Below, piece by piece: positions 5,134-10,656 of a stretch of 10,656 bases of DNA. The notes below the pieces were generated by a model. It was not told where the DNA came from, did not search any database, and worked only from the letters and a program-made list of their open reading frames with translations. A program made the translations under genes and the position numbers. Numbering within the stretch: the stretch's first letter is position 1; each line of letters starts with the position of its first letter. This DNA comes from Chloroflexota bacterium. Lineage in GTDB: Bacteria > Chloroflexota > Dehalococcoidia > UBA1151. The DNA is taken from contig JADFQR010000021.1 in the NCBI GenBank assembly GCA_022561735.1, forward strand, positions 1 through 10,656, in the 5' to 3' direction.

Positions 5134-6426
5134 ATGCCGCTGGAAGCAATTAAACGGATACCGCTGTTCACCGGCCCGATTAAGCGCAATGCGCTGATCG
5201 GCTCGATCATGGCGCTAGTACTCGTAGCGGCCGTGGCGTGCAGCCAATCCGTCGGTGAAAATCCGGGGATTGAGGTCGCATCCACGGCGTCAACCGTGTC
5301 GGCAACCCAGGGCTCACAGAGCGCCGGGGACGCTGAGCCGGACACCGGGCAGCCTGTCGTCATCTCCAATAGCGAGCTTCCGGACGATGTCATCGGCGAC
5401 GCACCGGCGAGCATCGACCAGCCAGCAGCGGCGCCCTTGACCGCAGACGAGATCGTCGCAGCGTTTGAGAGCGTGATCAGCCGGGTATTCAGCAATTCCC
5501 TGCCCTCGGTTGTGGAGATCACGGTCCGTACGGCCGTAGGCGGCGCGAGCGGAAGCGGTTTCGTCTGGGACGACGAAAACCGCATTGTCACCAACCAGCA
5601 CGTGATCGCCGACGCCCAGCGGATAGAAGTTACGTTCGCGGACGGCCGTTCTTACGCTGCGACGGTGCTCGGCGAGGACCCGGACGCAGACGTGGCGATC
5701 CTGCAAGTCGATACCGATGACCGGCTCATTCCGATCAAGTTGGGTGATAGCGATACCGTCGTGACGGGCCAGATCGCCATCGCCATCGGCAACCCGTTTG
5801 GCGAGGAGTTCACGCTGACCCAGGGCATCGTGAGCGCTGTGGGCCGCAGCATCCGAAGCGGCAACCAGGGATTCACAACACCGGACGTCATCCAGACGGA
5901 CGCTGCGATCAACCCCGGCAACTCGGGCGGGCCGCTGCTCAACCGGCAAGGCGAGGTGATCGGCATCAACGCCCAGATCCGCAGCGACAGCCGTCAGAAC
6001 TCCGGCGTCGGTTTCGCCGTGCCGATCAACATCGCCAGGCTGGTCATACCGGATTTGATCGAGAACGGGGAGTTTGTCTACGCCTGGCTCGGCATCTCCG
6101 GACATGATATGAGCAGGCTCCTGGCGCTGGCGCTCGATCTGCCGGACGGGACGCAGGGCGCCTACATCACCCAGGTGATTGCCGGCGGACCGGCGATGAA
6201 CGCTGGACTCAACGAGACGACGCGGACCATCAGGGTAGAAAACCAGCCGGTGGATATCGGCGGAGACACCGTGATCGCCATTGACGGCGTGCCGATACGC
6301 AGCATGGCGGACCTGATCTCTTACCTGACCAACCACACGCGTCCCGGCGACGTGGTTTTGCTCGATATCCTGGAAAACGGCGGTGACCGGGAACAGAAAC
6401 GGGTCGAGCTTGGCACGCGTCCGTGA
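5134..6426 (+). CDS. S1C (HtrA/DegP-like) serine protease, probable lipoprotein
   Basis: A 430-residue envelope protease of the trypsin-like HtrA family, which degrades or processes misfolded exported proteins. A basic N-terminus and hydrophobic segment (about 20-35) end in AAVAC, so C36 is a likely lipidation site and the enzyme would be tethered outside the membrane. A low-complexity Ser/Thr/Ala/Pro linker runs to about 100. The protease domain shows the full triad: H156 in TNQHVIAD, D186 in DADVAIL and S264 in NPGNSGGPLLN, with oxyanion-type glycines beside it. A single PDZ domain follows (about 316-425), with YITQVIAGGPAMNAGL (344-359) and DTVIAIDGVPI (378-388). The ATG at 5134 is preceded by GGAG with 8 bases spacing. 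It stands alone, with a gap on both sides and the cysH leader and terminator downstream. Family assignment is secure; substrates are unknown. Confidence 0.94.
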   Translation: MPLEAIKRIPLFTGPIKRNALIGSIMALVLVAAVACSQSVGENPGIEVASTASTVSATQGSQSAGDAEPDTGQPVVISNSELPDDVIGDAPASIDQPAAAPLTADEIVAAFESVISRVFSNSLPSVVEITVRTAVGGASGSGFVWDDENRIVTNQHVIADAQRIEVTFADGRSYAATVLGEDPDADVAILQVDTDDRLIPIKLGDSDTVVTGQIAIAIGNPFGEEFTLTQGIVSAVGRSIRSGNQGFTTPDVIQTDAAINPGNSGGPLLNRQGEVIGINAQIRSDSRQNSGVGFAVPINIARLVIPDLIENGEFVYAWLGISGHDMSRLLALALDLPDGTQGAYITQVIAGGPAMNAGLNETTRTIRVENQPVDIGGDTVIAIDGVPIRSMADLISYLTNHTRPGDVVLLDILENGGDREQKRVELGTRP

Positions 6427-6469
6427 AAACGACATTGTGACAAGAATCGCAATCTGGCCGGTTGTGATC

Positions 6470-6475
6470 TACAAT
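6470..6475 (+). promoter_or_regulatory. Possible -10 element (TACAAT) for the cys leader
   Basis: TACAAT is one base from the -10 consensus and would place the transcription start about 6482-6485, right at the GTG/ATG of the leader ORF. That would make the leader ORF's mRNA leaderless. No good -35 is visible at 16-18 bases. The direct repeat TTGTGA at 6435-6440 and 6462-6467 could be activator half-sites that compensate, but this is speculative. Confidence 0.4.
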
Positions 6476-6484
6476 TCAGACGTG

Positions 6485-6553
6485 ATGTGTGTAAACACCG
6501 CCAAGAACTACACCTGCGCGTGTTGTGGAACCCCAGAGGGGGAACCTGACTGA
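6485..6553 (+). CDS. Candidate cysteine-rich leader peptide of the cysHDN operon
   Basis: A 22-codon ORF, ATG 6485 to TGA 6551-6553. It begins Met-Cys-Val-Asn and carries the cluster TCACCG at residues 10-15, so Cys is at codons 2, 11, 13 and 14 (4 of 22, far above the usual 1%). It lies in the leader of an operon for sulfate reduction and is followed 40 bases later by a strong intrinsic terminator. This is the layout of an attenuation leader peptide: when Cys-tRNA is short the ribosome should stall at 6515-6526. There is no Shine-Dalgarno; an in-frame GTG at 6482 and the -10-like TACAAT at 6470-6475 fit leaderless translation. Cysteine-responsive leaderless polycysteine ORFs of this kind are known from mycobacteria. 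The peptide itself probably has no other function. A chance ORF cannot be fully excluded without comparison to relatives. Confidence 0.72.
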   Translation: MCVNTAKNYTCACCGTPEGEPD

Positions 6554-6602
6554 CGCACGCGCTTTTAGTTCATGGCGCCGTAATCGCTGACTCAATCCCC
6601 TC
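6500..6602 (+). ncRNA. Transcription attenuator leader RNA, alternative structures
   Basis: The leader RNA can fold two ways. Fold A is a long bulged hairpin: GCCAAGAACTA (6500-6510) with 6566-6576 (10 of 11 pairs), GCGCGTG (6516-6522) with CACGCGC (6556-6562), and CCCC (6531-6534) with GGGG (6538-6541) at the tip. This leaves the downstream terminator free to form. In fold B the G-rich segment GAGGGGG (6536-6542) pairs with TCCCCTC (6596-6602), the 5' arm of the terminator, which would act as an antiterminator. The Cys codons of the leader ORF overlap the 5' arms of fold A. A ribosome stalled there would block CCCC and GCGCGTG and release the G-run, whereas a ribosome at the stop codon would cover the G-run and let the terminator form. 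Confidence 0.6.
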
Positions 6603-6635
6603 GAAGACCACTTCCGGTCACGAGGGGATTTTTTT
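6594..6635 (+). terminator. Strong rho-independent terminator upstream of cysH
   Basis: AATCCCCTCG (6594-6603) and CGAGGGGATT (6621-6630) form a perfect 10-bp stem with a 17-base loop, and seven T residues run from 6629 to 6635. It is the clearest terminator in the window. It sits 168 bases after the protease stop codon and 74 bases before cysH, so it could end protease transcripts. Its position just after a Cys-rich leader ORF and its alternative pairing partner suggest that it is the regulated attenuator of cysHDN. Confidence 0.9.
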
Positions 6636-6709
6636 GTGCCCTTGAACATCCCGAAGACCTCGCGGAGAAGGCATTTGACGATCGAGATTGACCCGGGCGG
6701 AGGACGCCG

Positions 6710-7453
6710 ATGACGAAACAGCTCCAGAAACCGGACGCCGAAAAGCTGGCGGAGATCAACGACAGGCTGGAAAGCGCAACGCCGCAGGAGGTTCTCCTGT
6801 GGGCGCATGAAGAGCTTGGAGACGATGTTGCGCTGATGTCCAGCTTCGGGCTTGAGGACATGGCGCTGCTTGACATGTTCTGGAGGATCACGCCGGACGC
6901 CAGGGTTATGACGCTGGACACCCAGAGGCTGCCGACCGAGACGTACACGTTGTTTGACCGGGCAACGGCGCGCTACGGGATCAAGATCGAGGCGTTCTAC
7001 CCGGACATGGGCGCTGTGCGGGAGATGGTGGAGGAGAGCGGGTACAACCTGTTCTACAGAAGCGTTGAACTCCGGAAGACGTGCTGCGCCGTCCGCAAGG
7101 TGGAACCGCTCGGGCGCGCCCTGAGGTCTGTCGATGGATGGATCACCGGGTTGCGGCGCGATCAGGGCATGAATCGGAACGACATCGGCATCGTCGAATG
7201 GGACGCCGATCACGATGCCTACAAGATCAACCCGCTGGCCAACTGGACGTTCAGCCAGGTACAGGAGTACATCGCAGAACATTCCGTGCCATACAACGAG
7301 TTGCACGACAAGGGCTTCCCAAGCCTGGGTTGCGCGCCGTGCACCCGTGCGGTCAGGCCCGGTGAGGATATCCGGGCCGGTCGATGGTGGTGGGAGGGAA
7401 ACCCGGATGCCAAAGAGTGCGGGCTACATATAGTGGAAGTAGCGACGCAGTGA
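6710..7453 (+). CDS. cysH: APS reductase (thioredoxin-dependent, [4Fe-4S] type)
   Basis: A 247-residue assimilatory adenylyl-sulfate reductase that turns APS into sulfite plus AMP with thioredoxin as donor. The nucleotide-binding segment SSFGLED is at 44-50, LDTQRLPTETY is at 69-79 and TGLRRDQ is at 146-152. The cysteine pairs C125-C126 and C208/C211 are the [4Fe-4S] ligands that mark APS reductases and are absent from PAPS-only enzymes such as E. coli CysH. The catalytic cysteine is C237 in KECGLH near the C-terminus. The start is ATG 6710 with the strong ribosome site GGAGG 6 bases upstream. The stop overlaps the likely GTG start of cysD, so the two are translationally coupled. The absence of an APS kinase nearby agrees with APS as substrate. 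Expression is probably controlled by the upstream leader and terminator. Confidence 0.95.
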   Translation: MTKQLQKPDAEKLAEINDRLESATPQEVLLWAHEELGDDVALMSSFGLEDMALLDMFWRITPDARVMTLDTQRLPTETYTLFDRATARYGIKIEAFYPDMGAVREMVEESGYNLFYRSVELRKTCCAVRKVEPLGRALRSVDGWITGLRRDQGMNRNDIGIVEWDADHDAYKINPLANWTFSQVQEYIAEHSVPYNELHDKGFPSLGCAPCTRAVRPGEDIRAGRWWWEGNPDAKECGLHIVEVATQ

Positions 7454-8394
7454 CCAGCGTTATGAAGGTGACTACAACGAACGGATCGGTTCTCCCAGAT
7501 GCGGGCCAGCTTAGCGCGCTGGAGTCCGAATCGATACACATCATTCGCGAGGGCATCGCCGAGTTCGATCTTCCCTGCTTTCTTTTCTCCGGCGGGAAGG
7601 ACTCGATCGTCATGCTTCATCTTGCGATGAAGGCTGTCGCGCCCGCGCATCTGCCGGCCCCGGTGGTACACATCGATACCGGACACAACTTTCCGGAGGT
7701 GATCGCATTCCGGGACAGGACGGTGGAACGGCTGGGCGTCAAACTGATCGTCGGTTCCGTGCAGGCGGCGATCGACGACGGCAGAGTTTCTGAACGTCCC
7801 GATGCCGGACCGTCACGCAACCGCCTCCAGATCCCGGTGCTGCTGGACACCATCCGCTCCAACAGGTTCGACGCGGTGTACGGCGGGGCGAGGCGGGACG
7901 AGGAACGGTCCCGGGCCAAGGAACGCGTCTACTCGTTCCGCGATGACCAGGGCCGATGGGACCCGAAAAACCAGCGGCCTGAGCTGTGGAGCCTGTTCAA
8001 CGGCTTCATCCACCCCGGACAGCACATCAGGGTTTTCCCGATCTCCAACTGGACGGAGCTGGACGTCTGGCAGTACATCGCCGACCAGGAAATCGAGCTT
8101 CCATCGATCTACTTCGCCCATGAGCGCGAGGTGTTCGAGCGCGACGGCATGCTTATGGCCGCTTCCGAGTTTCTCCAGCCAGAGCCACATGAAACGGTCA
8201 CGACAAGGTCAGTACGTTTTCGCACGGTCGGCGATATGACGGTGACGGCGGCGGTTCCTTCAACCGCGACAACGCTCGATGAGGTTATCGCCGAGATCGC
8301 GTCCACGCGCACGTCCGAACGTGGCGCCAGCCGCGCCGACGACCGAACGTCCGAGGCAGCGATGGAAGACCGGAAGCGCGAGGGCTATTTCTGA
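7450..8394 (+). CDS. cysD: Sulfate adenylyltransferase subunit 2 (small subunit)
   Basis: This catalytic subunit of the CysDN ATP sulfurylase forms APS from ATP and sulfate. From the GTG start at 7450 it has 314 residues (E. coli about 302). It is a PP-loop enzyme: SGGKDS is at 47-52, HIDTGHNFPEV at 74-84 and GGARRDEERSRAKER at 145-159. HPGQHIRVFPISNWTELDVWQYI (188-210) and IYFAHERE (220-227) are typical CysD blocks, and it ends in RKREGYF as the family usually does. GTG at 7450 is chosen because it overlaps the cysH stop (GTGA) and has GGAAG about 10 bases before it; ATG 7462 would also give a normal protein, while ATG 7384 would overlap cysH by 70 bases and seems unlikely. Its stop overlaps the cysN start by one base (TGATG). 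Confidence 0.95.
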   Translation: MTSVMKVTTTNGSVLPDAGQLSALESESIHIIREGIAEFDLPCFLFSGGKDSIVMLHLAMKAVAPAHLPAPVVHIDTGHNFPEVIAFRDRTVERLGVKLIVGSVQAAIDDGRVSERPDAGPSRNRLQIPVLLDTIRSNRFDAVYGGARRDEERSRAKERVYSFRDDQGRWDPKNQRPELWSLFNGFIHPGQHIRVFPISNWTELDVWQYIADQEIELPSIYFAHEREVFERDGMLMAASEFLQPEPHETVTTRSVRFRTVGDMTVTAAVPSTATTLDEVIAEIASTRTSERGASRADDRTSEAAMEDRKREGYF

Positions 8395-9668
8395 TGGAGC
8401 TGTTACGACTCGCGACAACGGGCTCGGTGGATGACGGAAAAAGCACCTTGATTGGAAGGTTGCTTTACGACTCAAAGGCCATCTATGACGACGTTCTCAA
8501 GTCAACCGAGGAGGTCAGCAGACGGCAAAACGCTGAGTATCTGAATCTTGCGCTTCTCACGGACGGCCTGCGGGCCGAGCGTGAACAGGGCATCACGATT
8601 GACGTCGCGTACCGCTACTTTGCCACGCCAAAACGCAAGTTCATCCTCGCAGACACTCCGGGCCATTTTCAGTACACGCGGAACATGGTCACCGGAGCGT
8701 CCACCGCGGACCTGGCGCTGATTATCGTTGACGCCCGCAACGGCATCGTGGAGCAGTCCCGCCGTCACGCCGTGATCGCCTCACTCCTGGGGATCCGGCA
8801 CATGGTGGTGTGCGTGAACAAGATGGATCTCGTCAACTACAGCTACGACAGCTTCGCAACGATTCGTGACGAGTTTCGAGAGCTTCTTAACAGGCTCAAC
8901 GTGGCTAACGCCCACTTCATCCCGATCTCCGCCCTGAACGGCGATAACGTGGTGAACGGATCGGACGCGATGCCGTGGTACTCCGATGGGCCGTTGCTCG
9001 ACTACCTGGAGCGGGTTGACGTGTCAGAGAACTCCGGGGACCACCCTCTCCGGTTGCCGGTGCAGTACGTGATCCGGCCGATGCGGCACGAGTATCACGA
9101 CTACCGGGGGTACGCCGGCACTATCGCTGACGGAACCGTCATGGTCGGCCAGGAGGTCACGGTGATGCCCTCAGGCAAATCCACGCGTATCACGGCCGTC
9201 GAGACACCCGGTGGAACGGTCGATCACGCATCCGGGCCGACGGCGGTTACCGTGCGACTGGCGGACGAGTTGGACGTCTCGCGCGGGGACATGATCTGCG
9301 CGCGGAACGGCTACCCGAGTACGGACCGGGCGTTTGACGCGACGATCTGCTGGATGAGCGATGAGACGCAACTCCGGCAGGGCGCAACCCTGCGTATCAA
9401 GCACACGACCCGCGTCGCCACGGCAAAGATCACCAGCCTTTACTGTGGGATAGACATCAATACGTTGTCCGCACAGTTGGACTGCACAGCCCTGAAGCTC
9501 AACGAGATCGGCCGCGTATCCATCCGCACAAGCACACCGCTTGTCTGGGATGACTACACGTACAACCGGAAGACGGGAAGTTTCATCCTGATCGACGAGT
9601 CGACCAACGAGACGGTCGCCGCCGGGATGATAGGCAGTCCCGGGTTCGGCGATTTCCAGGGCCTTTAG
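8394..9668 (+). CDS. cysN: Sulfate adenylyltransferase subunit 1 (GTPase subunit)
   Basis: A 424-residue EF-Tu-like GTPase that couples GTP hydrolysis to APS synthesis by CysD. The G1 loop GSVDDGKST is at 10-18, the switch region REQGITIDVAYRYF at 63-76, G3 DTPGH at 87-91, G4 NKMD at 142-145 and G5 SAL at 179-181. These are followed by two beta-barrel domains (about 210-424) with LPVQYVIRP near 220. It is shorter than E. coli CysN (475) and has no fused APS kinase (CysC) domain, unlike NodQ-type proteins. It starts at ATG 8394, one base into the cysD stop codon, so translation is coupled. It is the last visible gene of the cysHDN operon; a large inverted repeat follows its stop codon. Confidence 0.96.
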   Translation: MELLRLATTGSVDDGKSTLIGRLLYDSKAIYDDVLKSTEEVSRRQNAEYLNLALLTDGLRAEREQGITIDVAYRYFATPKRKFILADTPGHFQYTRNMVTGASTADLALIIVDARNGIVEQSRRHAVIASLLGIRHMVVCVNKMDLVNYSYDSFATIRDEFRELLNRLNVANAHFIPISALNGDNVVNGSDAMPWYSDGPLLDYLERVDVSENSGDHPLRLPVQYVIRPMRHEYHDYRGYAGTIADGTVMVGQEVTVMPSGKSTRITAVETPGGTVDHASGPTAVTVRLADELDVSRGDMICARNGYPSTDRAFDATICWMSDETQLRQGATLRIKHTTRVATAKITSLYCGIDINTLSAQLDCTALKLNEIGRVSIRTSTPLVWDDYTYNRKTGSFILIDESTNETVAAGMIGSPGFGDFQGL

Positions 9669-10067
9669 CACCGGGTGCTCCCGGGGTTGATCACGCGACC
9701 GGCGAACCGGCAGACCTGGCAACCGACCGGTCGCGTGATCGACAGACCTCGTGACACGGGGATCGTATAGATCACGCGGTCTCGGGTCCCCGGACGGACA
9801 TTACGGGCGGCGGACGCTTCGGGCCGGGAAGGCATGTGAGAGTCGTTACGCGTAGGCGCACTACGCGCGAACCGCCAACGTCCATTGTGTAGACAGCCCG
9901 ATGTGTCAACCACGCTGCGGCCTTTAGCTTTGAACCTAGATGCCGCACGCGATCATCCCGGCCGACACCCTGACCATCTGGGGCGCACTTGCGCGTGAGC
10001 GCCATTGCTTCCCGTGGGAGCGCGCGTCCCGGCGTTGGCGAACATGCGGGACCGGGACGGGCGTCCG
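9669..10067. other. Intergenic region after cysN
   Basis: About 400 bases without a supported gene; short frames on the minus strand are Arg/Pro-rich and look like noncoding GC-rich noise. It holds the inverted repeat at 9686-9743 with a third half-copy, and a second small dyad, CGCGTAG (9849-9855) with CTACGCG (9861-9867). No T-run terminator is present. No clear promoter for the next gene was recognised. Confidence 0.5.
9686..9778. repeat. 14-bp perfect inverted repeat plus extra half-copy
   Basis: GATCACGCGACCGG (9689-9702) is repeated inverted at 9727-9740 around a 24-base spacer; pairing extends outward to 9686/9743 with one T-G pair. A third copy of the left half, GATCACGCG, lies at 9770-9778. 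It begins about 20 bases after the cysN stop codon. It could be a structured transcript end (no T-run), a dispersed palindromic repeat, or a multi-site operator for the next gene. Confidence 0.55.
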
Positions 10068-10656
10068 ATGACCCGGCGAAACTGGATCATTGTTCCGGCG
10101 ATGCTATCGGCCGCTTCAGCCGTCGGGATCGTCGCTCTGTCCGGAAGCGTGGCAAATCCGGCCGGGTTGCTGCTGTTGCCCGTCGTGGCCGCGGCGGCCC
10201 CATTTCTTGCGCTGCCGCTGGCCGTGGCGTTCACGATCTCCGCAGCGGTCTCACTGGGTGGCGCTTACTGGATCAACGGTGGAGCAGACGGGGTGGCCCG
10301 CATAGCGGTGGAGGCGCCGTTGATCGTGGCTGTCGCCGTTATCGCCCGTTACGTCGCGTCGCGTCTCCAAGCCCGTGCGGCAGAGCGGCGCCTGATGGAA
10401 CGTATCCGGAAGGCGTCAAACTCCAGCGCACTCCTCGACCGCGTATATGAAGACATCTACCAGGCGTTGAAGGACTGGCTGCCTATCGACCGGTTCGCCA
10501 TTGTGACCGAACGGCCCGGCGGCGACGAACTGGAGGTGGCTTACGCCTCCGGGGTTCCGGTCTTCCGCAGGGGCACCGGCGATATCGCTCCGCTGGTCGT
10601 TGACGAGGATGGCTGGCGTCCTATAGGGGACGGCAGGGTGCAGATGCTGGCGAGTG
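10068..10656 (+). CDS. Membrane-anchored GAF-domain sensor protein (5' part only)
   Basis: The frame runs open to the window edge, giving 196 residues of an incomplete protein. Hydrophobic segments at about 6-25, 31-46, 48-68 and 78-95 suggest three or four membrane helices. They are followed by a basic, probably helical linker (about 96-122, ERRLMERIRKASN region). From about 125, LLDRVYEDIYQALKDWLPIDRFAIV and the following strands (ELEVAYASGVPV) look like the start of a GAF domain. Such proteins usually end in a histidine kinase, diguanylate cyclase or PP2C phosphatase domain, which would lie outside the window. The start chosen is ATG 10068; ATG 10044 in the same frame is an alternative, and neither has a good ribosome site. 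Membrane topology is well supported; GAF is likely; the output domain is unknown. Confidence 0.7.
   Translation, partial: MTRRNWIIVPAMLSAASAVGIVALSGSVANPAGLLLLPVVAAAAPFLALPLAVAFTISAAVSLGGAYWINGGADGVARIAVEAPLIVAVAVIARYVASRLQARAAERRLMERIRKASNSSALLDRVYEDIYQALKDWLPIDRFAIVTERPGGDELEVAYASGVPVFRRGTGDIAPLVVDEDGWRPIGDGRVQMLAS

Noticed and set aside
5314..6435. Long antisense frame (373 codons) opposite the protease.
   Set aside because: It is the usual shadow of a GC-rich gene; the plus strand carries a complete, motif-rich protease.
6485..6635. T-box or SAM-type riboswitch in the cysH leader, suggested by TGGAACC near 6526-6532 and the terminator.
   Set aside because: The T-box core needs TGGNACCGCG and a long specifier stem, neither of which is present, and the SAM aptamer motifs are missing. 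The Cys-rich ORF explains the layout better.
6482..6635. 6S-like standalone RNA, because of the long bulged hairpin ending in a terminator.
   Set aside because: The transcript would be about 150 bases with an open reading frame filling its 5' half, and it lies directly before a biosynthetic operon; attenuation is the simpler reading.
6476..7306. Antisense frame of 276 codons across the leader and cysH.
   Set aside because: Shadow of cysH in GC-rich DNA; no recognisable domain and it crosses the terminator.

Overview
The window looks like a GC-rich bacterial chromosome segment built around sulfur assimilation and cysteine synthesis. The mix of an M. tuberculosis-type CysM, a bL25/CTC ribosomal protein with an acidic tail, a lipoprotein-type HtrA protease and an assimilatory cysH-cysD-cysN set would suit a Chloroflexota (for example Dehalococcoidia/SAR202-like) or another deep-branching Gram-positive-related lineage. 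That taxonomic guess is inference only. No tRNA, rRNA, CRISPR array, insertion sequence or phage gene is visible.

Layout. Bases 1-203 hold short repeats and hairpins. A minus-strand group reads Rrf2-family regulator (2841-2413), then MoeB/ThiF-type E1-like adenylyltransferase (2156-1305), then CysM-type cysteine synthase (1217-204). A repeat- and palindrome-rich divergent region (2842-3146) separates it from plus-strand genes: rplY (bL25), an SRPBCC/START-fold protein, a long gene-poor gap, a lipoprotein-like S1C (HtrA) serine protease, the operon cysH-cysD-cysN (APS reductase plus the two ATP sulfurylase subunits), and the 5' part of a membrane-anchored GAF sensor that runs off the right edge.

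How the genes fit together. CysD and CysN would make APS from sulfate and ATP, and CysH would reduce APS straight to sulfite; no APS kinase domain is present and none is needed. The sulfite reductase is not in the window. On the other strand, CysM makes cysteine. It resembles the M. tuberculosis enzyme that uses O-phosphoserine and a thiocarboxylated carrier protein, and a MoeB/ThiF-type activating enzyme sits next to it. An Rrf2 protein with three IscR-like cysteines heads that group.

Most notable: between the protease and cysH lies what looks like a cysteine attenuator. A 22-codon leader ORF (6485-6553) has four Cys codons, three of them at codons 11, 13 and 14. It is followed by a strong intrinsic terminator (6594-6635) whose 5' arm can instead pair with a G-rich segment inside the leader ORF. 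A possible -10 element sits so close to the ORF that it could be translated from a leaderless mRNA. This resembles the polycysteine leader-ORF attenuators known in mycobacteria, here in front of sulfate-reduction genes.
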